A DNA stretch of 64,000 bases from AC-37 sp036389835 (lineage in GTDB: Bacteria; Actinomycetota; Thermoleophilia; Solirubrobacterales; Thermoleophilaceae), in the NCBI GenBank assembly GCA_036389835.1, contig DASVWC010000029.1:1-64000 (forward strand). Reading direction: 5' to 3'. The notes below the pieces were generated by a model, which saw only the letters and a list, made by a program, of their open reading frames with translations, searched no databases and was not told the origin of the DNA. The position numbers and the translations under genes are program-made. This document shows, piece after piece, positions 34,269 to 42,473 of this stretch. Position 1 is the stretch's first letter; the number at the start of each line of letters is the position of its first letter.

Positions 34269-35851
34269 CCTATGCGGCACCCACCTTCGACGAGCTGATC
34301 CGGCCCTTCGGGGTAACCGACACCGGCATCACGTTCGTCGACCCCGACGGCTCCACGCACCTCAGCTACGACGAGATCGCGTCCAGGGCCGCGTCGGCGA
34401 GCCAGGACCTCAGCGACCGCGGAGTCAAGCCGGGCGACACCGTGGCCGTCGTCATCGAGTCGACGCCCGCCGGCGTCGCGGCGCTGCTCGCGGTCTGGCT
34501 CGCCGGAGCGACGGTGATGTCGCTGCCGCCGCCCCCGCGCCGGGGCAAGGACGAGGCCCTGCCGCTCTACAAGGAGGCCTTTGGCGACCTGCTGCGCAGC
34601 TGCGTGCTCGTGCTCGGCTCGTCGCGGCTCCAGGACGCGCTGGCGCCGGAGCACGAGGTGACCGACACGGCGAGCCTCGACTTCTCGTCCGGCCGCCCGG
34701 CCCCGGACGTGGAGGTCGCCGAGGTCGCGCTCATCCAGTTCACCTCGGGGAGCACCGGCACGCCGCGGGGCGTCGTGCTGCACAGCACGACGATCGCCTC
34801 CCACACCGCCGCCATCTGCGAGGCGGTCGACTTCCACCCGGAGGACGGCGACTCGTGCGTGAGCTGGCTCCCGCTCTACCACGACATGGGCCTGATCGGG
34901 ATGCTGCTCAGCCCGATGAACCGGCGCGGACCGCTCGTGCTGATGACCCCGAGCGTCTTCGCGCGGGACCCGGGCGCCTGGATGAGGAAGTGCGCGGAGA
35001 CCGGCGCGACGGTCACGTGCGCGCCCGACTTCGCCTACAGGCTCGCCGCGCGCGTGAGCCGCTTCGGCAAGCCGATCGGCGACCTGAGCGCGCTCAGGGT
35101 CTGCCTCTGCGGGGCCGAGCGCGTCCAGTGGGCCACGATGGAGGCGTTCGCCGAGGCGTTCGAGGACAAGGGCCTGCGCTGGGAGGCGCTGAAGCCCGTC
35201 TACGGCATGGCCGAGACGACGCTCGCGATCTCGTTCCCGCCGAACGACCGCGGGCCGCGGCGATCGCGCGGCGACGTCGTCGCGCTCGGTCATCCGCTGC
35301 CGGGCATCGAGGTGCGGATCGACGACTCGTCGGGCACGGACGTCGGCCGGATCGGCCTGAAGGGGCCGTGGATGTTCGACAGCTACCTGACCTCGCAGGG
35401 ACGGGTCGAGGCCTTCGACGAGGACGGCTGGTTCTGGACGAACGACGTCGGGTTCGTCGAGGACGGCGAGCTGTTCGTGCTCGGCCGCACCGACGAGGCC
35501 GTCATCGTCCGCGGACGGAACGTCTTCGCCGAGGACGTCGAGGCGATCGCCACCTGGGCCCCCGGCGTCGAGGCGATCGGCGCCGCCGCGTTCCGCGCGG
35601 CGGAGGGCGACGACCGCTTCGCGCTCGTCGTCGAGGTGCTGAACGACGACGCGAGGGAGCTGTCGCGCTTCGGTCGCGACATCCAGGCGTCGGTGACCCA
35701 GGCGCTCGAGGCCACGGTGTCGCCCGTGGTGTTCGTGCGGCCGAAGACCATCCCGCGCACCACGTCCGGCAAGCCGATCCGCCGCGCCTGTCGTGAGATC
35801 CACGCCGGCGCGGGCTGGGAAGAGGACAGCGTGGTCGCGCGCGTGACATGA
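34259..35851 (+). CDS. Fatty acyl-AMP ligase-type enzyme
   Basis: A 530-residue ANL-family enzyme from GTG 34259, overlapping the ACP gene by 10 bp. Motifs: FTSGSTGTPRG, WLPLYHDMGLIG (characteristic of FAAL and related long-chain ligases), YGMAETT and the C-terminal TTSGK. FAALs activate a carboxylic acid as adenylate and pass it to an ACP rather than to CoA, and the preceding ACP is the obvious acceptor. In this cluster the acid could be a fatty acid or an azoxy/hydrazine carboxylate made by the VlmA/B-like enzymes; the sequence cannot decide. Confidence 0.9.
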   Translation: MVLTYAAPTFDELIRPFGVTDTGITFVDPDGSTHLSYDEIASRAASASQDLSDRGVKPGDTVAVVIESTPAGVAALLAVWLAGATVMSLPPPPRRGKDEALPLYKEAFGDLLRSCVLVLGSSRLQDALAPEHEVTDTASLDFSSGRPAPDVEVAEVALIQFTSGSTGTPRGVVLHSTTIASHTAAICEAVDFHPEDGDSCVSWLPLYHDMGLIGMLLSPMNRRGPLVLMTPSVFARDPGAWMRKCAETGATVTCAPDFAYRLAARVSRFGKPIGDLSALRVCLCGAERVQWATMEAFAEAFEDKGLRWEALKPVYGMAETTLAISFPPNDRGPRRSRGDVVALGHPLPGIEVRIDDSSGTDVGRIGLKGPWMFDSYLTSQGRVEAFDEDGWFWTNDVGFVEDGELFVLGRTDEAVIVRGRNVFAEDVEAIATWAPGVEAIGAAAFRAAEGDDRFALVVEVLNDDARELSRFGRDIQASVTQALEATVSPVVFVRPKTIPRTTSGKPIRRACREIHAGAGWEEDSVVARVT

Positions 35852-38800
35852 GCGCGCTCTCCCACGGCGACAACGGCGCAGGCACCGCCGCCGCCACGAC
35901 GCGAGAGCGGGGCGACCCGCACGCTCCATTCCCCCTGAACGACATCCAGGGCGCCTACTGGGCCGGCCGGCGCGCCGGGGTCGGGATGGCGCGCGTCTCG
36001 CCGCACTTCTACGCGGAGGTCGAGGTCGTGGACATCGACCTCGACCGCCTGAACCGCGCCATGCGGCGGCTGATCGAACGTCACGAGATGATGCGCGTGG
36101 TCTTCGACGAGGCCGGCACCCAGCACGTGCTCGCCGAGGTGCCCGCGTTCGAGGCCGAGGTCGAGGACCTTCGCGACCTGCCCGGCGGGGAGCACGCCAG
36201 GCGGCTGCGGGCGTCGCGCGACGAGATGCTCGGACGCGACCTCGAGCCCGGCGGGTGGCCGCCGTTCCAGCTCCGCGTCCTGACGCTCGACGGCACGCGG
36301 TCGCGGCTCCAGGTCGTGATCGACCTCATGGTCATGGACGCCGCGAGCCTGATGATCTTCAGCCGCGAGCTCGAGACGCTGTACGAGGATCCCGACGCGG
36401 TCCTCGAGCCGATCGACTTCACGTTCCGCGAGTACCTGCTGGGCGAGGCCGAGCTCGAGCAGCTCGAGTCCTACGAGCAGTCGCGCGAGTACTGGCTGGG
36501 CCAGCTCGACCAGCTTCCGGGCGCCCCCGAGCTGCCGCTCGCCTGCGAGCCGACCTCGCTCGAGCGCGTCCGCTTCTCCGGCTATCACGCCGAGCTCCCG
36601 GCGAACGCGTGGCGCCTGCTCCAGCAGCGGGCGATGCAGGCTCGGCTCACGTCCTCGGCCGTCCTGACCGCGGCATACGCGGAGACGCTCGCGACCTGGA
36701 GCCGGTCGCAGCGCTTCACGCTCAACCTCACCGTCCACCGCCGCGCTCCGCTCAACCCGCACGTCGAGCGGATGATCGGCCAGTGCACGTCCGTCTCGCT
36801 GCTGCCCTACGACGCGAGCGGGCGCGAGGGCTTCGCCGAGCGGGCGCGGCGCGCCCAGGCGCGTCTCTTCCAGGACCTGCGCCACCACCGCTTCAGCGGC
36901 CTGCGGGTCGTGCGCGAGCTCGCGCGCAGGGAGGGGGTCGGCCGGGCGATGATGCCGATCGTCCTGACCAACATCGCGGCCAGGGGCGGCGACAGCGGCG
37001 GCTTCGACTTCCTCTCCAAGCTCGGGCGGCCGATCGACGCCGTGATGCAGACGCCCCAGGTCTGGCTCGAGCAGGAGATCCTGGCGCACGACGGCGGCCT
37101 CGCGCTCCAGTGGAACGCGGTCGACGACCTGTTCCCGAACGGCCTCATCGCCGACATGTTCGAGACGTACCGCGAGCTGCTCGAGCGGCTCGCCTTCAAC
37201 GAGTCCGCGTGGACGGAGGTGCCGCGCCGGCTGCCGACCCACCAGGTCGAGCGCCGCACCTGGGGCAACGACACCGCGGCGACGATGCCGAACGACCTGC
37301 TGACGACCGGCTTCCACGAGCAGGTCGCCAACGACCCCGACCAGGTCGCCGTCGTCGCGCACGACCGCACGCTGACCTATGCCGAGCTCGCCGAGGACTC
37401 GCAGCGGCTCGCGCGCGTCCTGCGCGACGCGGGCGCTCGTCCCGATCGCCTCGTCGGCGTGCTGACGCCGAAGGGATGGCAGCACGTGGTCGCGCTGCTG
37501 GCGGTGCTCGACGCCGGCGCGGCGTACCTGCCGCTAGACGTCGACCTTCCGGCGGAGCGGCTCGAGTACATGATCACCCACGGCGAGGTCGAGATCGTCC
37601 TCACCCAGCGCGGCGTCCTGGACCGCGTGCCGGTGCCCGAGGGAGTCAGGGCGATCGAGGTGGACGGGCCGGAGGCGCGCGACGCCGACGCGGGCCCGCT
37701 CGAGCAGGTGGTGCGGCCCGACAACCTGGCCTACACGATCTTCACCTCCGGGTCCACGGGCCTCCCGAAGGGCGTGATGATCGAGCACCGGGCGGCCGTC
37801 AACACGATCATCGACCTCAACCGCCGCTTCGCGCTCGCGCCCGCCGACAAGGTGCTCGGGCTCTCGTCGCTCAGCTTCGACCTCTCGGTGTACGACATCT
37901 TCGCCCCGCTCACGATCGGCGCGACGATCGTGATGCTCGACCCCGAGGCACGACGCGACCCGGCGCGGTGGGCGGAGCTCGTGGCGCGGGAGGGAGTGAC
38001 GGTCTGGAACTCGGTGCCCACCTTCATGCGGCTGCTCGTGGACTACGCCGCCGGCCGCGACGACCTCGACCTCGACTCGCTGCGGCTCGTGATGCTGAGC
38101 GGCGACTGGATCCCGGTGGCACTGCCCGACCAGGTCCGCGAGATCGTGCGCGGCGTCGACGTCTGGAGCCTGGCCGGCGCGACCGAGGCGGCGATCTGGA
38201 CCTATGTGTACCGGATCGAGGACGTGGACCCGGCCTGGGAGTCGATCCCCTGGGGGACGCCGATGTCGAATCAGATCGGCATGGTGCTCGACGGGGAGCT
38301 CGACCCGCGACCCGACTGGGTGCCGGGCCAGCTCTTCATCGGCGGACGCGGGCTCGCGCGCGGCTACTGGCGCGACGAGGAGAGGACCGCCGCCGCCTTC
38401 TTCGTGCACCCGCGCACGGGCGACCGCCTGTACCGCACGGGCGACGTCGCCCGCTACCTGCCGAACGGGAACCTCGAGTTCCTCGGCCGCGAGGACAACC
38501 AGGTCAAGATCCAGGGCTTCCGCATCGAGCTGGGCGAGGTCGAGGTGGCGCTCGAGCGCCATCCCGACGTGGCCACGGCCGTGGCGGCGGCGGTCGGGCC
38601 GCGCACGGGCCGGCGGCTGGTGGGCTACTTCGTCGCCGCGCCGGAGCGGACGGCGGACCCGGCGGCGCTCCAGGCGTTCATGCGCGAGCACCTGCCCGCC
38701 TACATGGTGCCCTCGACCCTGATCGAGGTCGAGTCGATCCCGCTCAACGCGAACGGCAAGGTGAACCGGGCCGCGCTTCCGTCACCGGACCGCATCGCCG

Positions 38801-39855
38801 CCGGCGCCAACGGCGCCGATCGCTCGGCGACGGTCGAGCAGATGGCGTCGATCGTCGCGCGCATCCTCGAGGTCGAGCGCGTGGACGCCGACGCGAACTT
38901 CGGCGACCTCGGGCTGGGCTCGGTCGACCTGATCCGGACGATCGACGAGGTCGAGCGCACCTGCGGCGTGCGCCTGGACGTCAACGAGTCGCTCCACTGC
39001 ACGACGGTCATCGACCTGGCCGCGCTGCTCGAGCGCTCGTCGGGCGCGGAGCAGGACGGCGGGCGAGCGGACGGCGCGCGGCCGCGGTTCGAGCGCCGCG
39101 CCGCCGGCGCCTCGTTCGTGGTCGCGCAGGAACGACCCGACGCGGCGATGCGGCTCGTGTGCTTCCCGCACGGCGGCGGCGGTCCCCAGACGTTCCGCGG
39201 CTGGGACCGCGAGCTGCCCGACGATGTCGAGCTGTGGGCCGCCCAGCTGCCCGGCCACGGCGCGCGCCTGACCGAGCCTCCGCTCACGACGATCGAGGCG
39301 ATGGTCGACTCGCTCTACGAGGCGATCGTGGATCGCCTCGAGGAGCCGTTCGCGTTCTTCGGCCACAGCCTCGGCGCCCTGCTGTCGTTCGAGGTCACCC
39401 GCCGCCTGCGCGAGGACGGGCGACCGGGCCCGGAGCACCTGTTCGTGGCGAGCGCGACCGCGCCGCAGCTCCCGCGCTGGGCGCCGGTCGCCGAGAAGCT
39501 CTCCGACGCGGAGCTGCTCGACGTCGTGCGCGAGCACGGCGGCCTGCCGGACACGATCCTCAGGGCGAGCAAGCGCACGCTCGCGCTTCTGCTCCCGGCG
39601 CTGCGCGCGGACCTCCAGGCCTTCGAGCGCTACCACTACCGGCACGCACCGCCGCTCGAGTGCCCGCTCACCATCTTCGGCGGCATGGACGACTCGCTCG
39701 TGAGCGAGGACCAGCTCAGCGCCTGGCGGGCTCAGACGCAGGCCGAGTTCGCCTTCCGGCTCTTCCCCGGCGACCACTTCTTCATCAACAGCTCGGGCCC
39801 GGCCGTGGTGCGCGCCGTGATCGAGCCGCTCGGGCTGGCGCTCGCGACCTCCTGA
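35848..39855 (+). CDS. NRPS: heterocyclization-adenylation(Cys)-PCP-thioesterase
   Basis: A 1335-residue single-module NRPS overlapping the FAAL stop (ATGA). The Cy domain (about 30-450) has DLMVMDAAS. The A domain (490-980) has FTSGSTGLPKG, YRTGDVARYL and NANGKVNR. Pocket residues read from FDLSVYDI, VWNSVP, MLSGD and LAGATEAAIW give D-L-Y-N-M-S-L-I-W-K, one change from the cysteine code DLYNLSLIWK. The PCP has LGLGSVDL (near 1025). The C-terminal thioesterase (1095-1335) resembles free type II editing enzymes (CFPHGGGGPQTFRGW, GHSLGALLS) but is fused. It should condense an upstream acyl group with cysteine and cyclise it to a thiazoline. No oxidase domain is present, so the ring may stay reduced. 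Confidence 0.95.
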   Translation: MSALSHGDNGAGTAAATTRERGDPHAPFPLNDIQGAYWAGRRAGVGMARVSPHFYAEVEVVDIDLDRLNRAMRRLIERHEMMRVVFDEAGTQHVLAEVPAFEAEVEDLRDLPGGEHARRLRASRDEMLGRDLEPGGWPPFQLRVLTLDGTRSRLQVVIDLMVMDAASLMIFSRELETLYEDPDAVLEPIDFTFREYLLGEAELEQLESYEQSREYWLGQLDQLPGAPELPLACEPTSLERVRFSGYHAELPANAWRLLQQRAMQARLTSSAVLTAAYAETLATWSRSQRFTLNLTVHRRAPLNPHVERMIGQCTSVSLLPYDASGREGFAERARRAQARLFQDLRHHRFSGLRVVRELARREGVGRAMMPIVLTNIAARGGDSGGFDFLSKLGRPIDAVMQTPQVWLEQEILAHDGGLALQWNAVDDLFPNGLIADMFETYRELLERLAFNESAWTEVPRRLPTHQVERRTWGNDTAATMPNDLLTTGFHEQVANDPDQVAVVAHDRTLTYAELAEDSQRLARVLRDAGARPDRLVGVLTPKGWQHVVALLAVLDAGAAYLPLDVDLPAERLEYMITHGEVEIVLTQRGVLDRVPVPEGVRAIEVDGPEARDADAGPLEQVVRPDNLAYTIFTSGSTGLPKGVMIEHRAAVNTIIDLNRRFALAPADKVLGLSSLSFDLSVYDIFAPLTIGATIVMLDPEARRDPARWAELVAREGVTVWNSVPTFMRLLVDYAAGRDDLDLDSLRLVMLSGDWIPVALPDQVREIVRGVDVWSLAGATEAAIWTYVYRIEDVDPAWESIPWGTPMSNQIGMVLDGELDPRPDWVPGQLFIGGRGLARGYWRDEERTAAAFFVHPRTGDRLYRTGDVARYLPNGNLEFLGREDNQVKIQGFRIELGEVEVALERHPDVATAVAAAVGPRTGRRLVGYFVAAPERTADPAALQAFMREHLPAYMVPSTLIEVESIPLNANGKVNRAALPSPDRIAAGANGADRSATVEQMASIVARILEVERVDADANFGDLGLGSVDLIRTIDEVERTCGVRLDVNESLHCTTVIDLAALLERSSGAEQDGGRADGARPRFERRAAGASFVVAQERPDAAMRLVCFPHGGGGPQTFRGWDRELPDDVELWAAQLPGHGARLTEPPLTTIEAMVDSLYEAIVDRLEEPFAFFGHSLGALLSFEVTRRLREDGRPGPEHLFVASATAPQLPRWAPVAEKLSDAELLDVVREHGGLPDTILRASKRTLALLLPALRADLQAFERYHYRHAPPLECPLTIFGGMDDSLVSEDQLSAWRAQTQAEFAFRLFPGDHFFINSSGPAVVRAVIEPLGLALATS

Positions 39856-40829
39856 TGCCGGCGCCGGCGACTGACCGGGCGCGCGCGCTCGTGGTCGCCA
39901 ACCCGATCGCCGGCGCGACCACGCCCGAGATGCTCGACGCCGTCCGGCTGCGCTGCGCCGAGCGCATCCGCGACGTGGCGACCGCCTGGACGGACGGTCC
40001 CGACGCCGGCGTGGGGATCGTCGAGCGCGCGCTGGTCGAGGCACGCCGGGCCGGCGACCCGCTCGACCTCGTGGTCGTGGCCGGCGGCGACGGTACGGTC
40101 CGCGAGGCAGCGGAGGGCATCGCCCGCGCAGCCGGCGCGTGGCCGGACGGCGGCGCAGGCGAGCCCCCCGCGCTGCTCGTGATCCCGTCCGGCTCGGGGA
40201 ACTCGGCCTACCGCGCGCTGTGGGGCGAGCGCCCGTGGGAGGAGATGGTCGACGCGGCGCTGGCGCCCGGCGGCGCGCGCCTCCGCGTGCTCGACCTCGC
40301 GCGCGTGGTCGAGGACGACCGCGCGGCGCTGCTCGGCTACAACGTCGGGCTGCTCGCGCGGATCGCCCAGCTGCTCCAGGCGAACCGCGGCGCGACCGGC
40401 GTGGACCGCCACCAGGCCGCGATCGGTCAGGCGGTCGAGGAGCTGGCGGCCTACCCGCACCGCGTGACGGTCGACGACGAGCTGCTCTACGAGGGACCGA
40501 CGATGCTGACGACGGTCGGCGGCGTGGGCCGCTTCGGGAAGGGGACCTTCCTCGTGCTCCCGCGCTCGGAGCTCGACGACGGGCTGCTCGACGTCTGCGT
40601 GATCGGCGAGGTCGCGCGCGAGCAGTTCGGCGAGTTCGCGATGCTCCTGATGAACGGGGAGCACATCGGGCGGCCGGAGGTCCGCTACGCGCAGGGCAGG
40701 CGGGTGAGGATCGAGCGCCTCGACGGCGAGCCGCTCGTGGCCGAGTACGACGGCGACCCGCGCCCGGCCGGGCCGGCCGCGACGATCGAGGCCGTGCCGG
40801 CGGGCTTCGGGGCGCTGGCCCCGCTCTAG
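39855..40829 (+). CDS. Diacylglycerol kinase-like enzyme, VlmJ-type candidate
   Basis: A 324-residue kinase with the DAGK catalytic motif VVVAGGDGTVREAAEG and PSGSGNSAYRAL. The ATG overlaps the NRPS stop (TGATG), so it belongs to the NRPS operon. In valanimycin biosynthesis VlmJ, of this family, phosphorylates the serine-derived hydroxyl of valanimycin hydrate, and VlmK then eliminates phosphate. The MmgE/PrpD gene of this cluster completes that pair. A lipid-kinase role is unlikely inside an NRPS operon. It converges on the diiron oxidase gene with a 4-bp overlap. Confidence 0.88.
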   Translation: MPAPATDRARALVVANPIAGATTPEMLDAVRLRCAERIRDVATAWTDGPDAGVGIVERALVEARRAGDPLDLVVVAGGDGTVREAAEGIARAAGAWPDGGAGEPPALLVIPSGSGNSAYRALWGERPWEEMVDAALAPGGARLRVLDLARVVEDDRAALLGYNVGLLARIAQLLQANRGATGVDRHQAAIGQAVEELAAYPHRVTVDDELLYEGPTMLTTVGGVGRFGKGTFLVLPRSELDDGLLDVCVIGEVAREQFGEFAMLLMNGEHIGRPEVRYAQGRRVRIERLDGEPLVAEYDGDPRPAGPAATIEAVPAGFGALAPL

Positions 40830-41830
40830 AGCTTCGCCTCCTGCGGGATCGCCGCCTCGAGGCCCATGTAGCGCAGGCGCGCGTCCTGCACCTCGCGCGA
40901 CCAGTCGAGCGCGAGCATCATCCGCTGCTCGGCGGTCGTGTCGACCAGCCTGATGCCGTCCTCGATCTCGTAGTCGCCGATCTGGTCGCGGATGAGCTCC
41001 ATCCCCTCCTGGAAGAGCGACTCGCGCTTGAAGACGAGCTCCGGCGTCGGCAGGCTGGCCCACAGGTCGCGCCCCTGCGTGATCACGTCGAGCACGTGGT
41101 CGAGATCCTCGGGATGGCGCTCGAGGTGCCGCTTGACGATGTAGCTGCCGACGGCGAGGTGGCGGATCTCGTCGACGCAGGCGCCGCGCTCCACGTCGGC
41201 GGTCGGCGTGCTGATCGGGCGCCACTTGCGCTCGCTGAGCTCGGTGGTGGGCGCGAGCACGCCCTCGAGGAGCACGGTCAGGATGACCACGCCGGCGATG
41301 TAGTCGTCGTTGAAGTCCGGGAAGACCCAGTCCCAAATCGGCTGGAGGATCCGGTCGCGGTCGGCACCGGCCACGCTCTCGACGAGGTCGTCCAGCTCGT
41401 CCTCGGGCACGTCGAGGTCGAGCAGGTGCTTGCGGAAGATCATCGAGTGGCGCGCCTCGTCGATCACCTGGGTCGCGAAGAAGTCACGCTCCTCGTTGGT
41501 CGGGGCGACGGGGATCAGGTACGACGGCCCGCGCGTCGCGTAGTCCTCGGACATCGAGCGGAAGGCGAACTCCATGATCAGGTTCTCGCGCAGCGGATGG
41601 CCTGGCTCGCGGAGGAAGTCCGGCACGCTGAACTCGGGGCGCCGGCCGCGGACGATCCCCTGGAGCGAGCCCTGCACGACGTACTTGGTCCAGTACTCGA
41701 TGTCGCAGGTCTCCGGCGTCAGCTCGTACGACTGGGAACCCTCGATCACGCCGGGGGCGATCTCCCAGTCCGCCTCCGGCGGCAGCGGCTCGCCGTCGGG
41801 CGTGGTCCTCACGTACGAAGCTCCGGCCAT
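40826..41830 (-). CDS. Ferritin-like diiron oxidase, VlmB-type candidate
   Basis: A 334-residue protein from ATG 41830 (G-rich leader just upstream). Two ExxH signatures, VIDEARHSM (near 140) and CVDEIRHLA (near 215), are spaced as in ferritin-like four-helix diiron oxygenases. Further glutamates (IMEFAFRS, LLEGVLAP) can complete the site. VlmB of valanimycin and its relatives in other azoxy clusters belong to this type and act in oxidising the N-N intermediate to the azoxy group. The gene faces the VlmO/VlmA-like pair across a motif-bearing divergent promoter. An AurF-like N-oxygenase is the main alternative. Confidence 0.85.
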   Translation of the reverse strand: MAGASYVRTTPDGEPLPPEADWEIAPGVIEGSQSYELTPETCDIEYWTKYVVQGSLQGIVRGRRPEFSVPDFLREPGHPLRENLIMEFAFRSMSEDYATRGPSYLIPVAPTNEERDFFATQVIDEARHSMIFRKHLLDLDVPEDELDDLVESVAGADRDRILQPIWDWVFPDFNDDYIAGVVILTVLLEGVLAPTTELSERKWRPISTPTADVERGACVDEIRHLAVGSYIVKRHLERHPEDLDHVLDVITQGRDLWASLPTPELVFKRESLFQEGMELIRDQIGDYEIEDGIRLVDTTAEQRMMLALDWSREVQDARLRYMGLEAAIPQEAKL

Positions 41831-41859
41831 GTCCCCCCCAATCGCGGGTCTGCTTGCGT

Positions 41860-41905
41860 TCAGAGATCTTACAAAGCTGAGGTAGATTAGGGTCAAGATT
41901 TCTGA
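41860..41905. promoter_or_regulatory. Divergent promoter/operator between diiron oxidase and membrane protein/transferase genes
   Basis: Two inverted copies of the pathway motif lie 34 bp apart: TCAGAGATCTTA on + (41860-41871) and TCAGAAATCTTG on - (41894-41905). On the minus strand, TTGACC (41891-41896) and TAAGAT (41866-41871) could be -35 and -10 boxes, although their 19-bp spacer is long. Each hexamer overlaps a motif copy. Confidence 0.6.
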
Positions 41906-41945
41906 TTGAGTGATAGTCTGCGACGCCCGAGCGAGGGAGGACGAG

Positions 41946-42473
41946 ATGGACGGCGCCAACATGTTCGACACGCCCACGACCTACCGGGCGCTCCGCTCCG
42001 AGTACATGCTGATGGCCGCCGCGTCCGCGTACCTCCTGTGGAGGAAGCGCGACGAGGTTCGCTGGCCGGTGGTGGTGGGCCTCTTCGCCTACAACGACAC
42101 GATCGGCTACGTGCCGGGCGCGATCGCGTACCGCCGGAGCCCGGACAAGAAGATCTCGAAGGCCTACTACGCCGCGTACAACGTGATGCACAGCGCGTGG
42201 ACCGGCCTCACGGTCGGCGCCGCGTGGGCGCGGTACGTCCGGCCCGAGTGGGCGCTGCTGGGCATCCCGCTGCACATCGGCATCGACCGCGGCCTGTTCG
42301 GCAACTTCTTGAAGCCGTTCAGCGTGCCGTTCGAGCCGGAGCCGCACCCGGCGTGGGAGAGCGTGCGCGACGAGCTGAACAAGCCGTGGGAGGGGTTCTC
42401 CGCCCACGCCGGCGCGGCGAGCGCCGGCGGGAACGGCCACCGGCCGACTCCGGTCCCGCAGGAGACCGGTTGA
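41946..42473 (+). CDS. Small multi-pass membrane protein, possible VlmO analogue
   Basis: A 175-residue protein from ATG 41946, preceded by GGGAGG five bases upstream. Four hydrophobic stretches (about residues 18-31, 38-60, 72-92 and 98-117) suggest an integral membrane protein; the tail is polar and Ala/Gly/Pro rich. It is translationally coupled to the VlmA-like gene. Valanimycin-type clusters encode a membrane protein, VlmO, that has been connected with N-N bond formation. Position and topology make this the candidate counterpart, but I could not align the two. A transport or immunity role is the alternative. Confidence 0.6.
   Translation: MDGANMFDTPTTYRALRSEYMLMAAASAYLLWRKRDEVRWPVVVGLFAYNDTIGYVPGAIAYRRSPDKKISKAYYAAYNVMHSAWTGLTVGAAWARYVRPEWALLGIPLHIGIDRGLFGNFLKPFSVPFEPEPHPAWESVRDELNKPWEGFSAHAGAASAGGNGHRPTPVPQETG

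Noticed and set aside
40826..41830. Ribonucleotide reductase small subunit or phenylacetate oxygenase (PaaA-like)
   Set aside because: The two ExxH motifs fit diiron ferritin-like proteins generally, but no matching reductase or Paa partners are present and the neighbours are azoxy-type genes.
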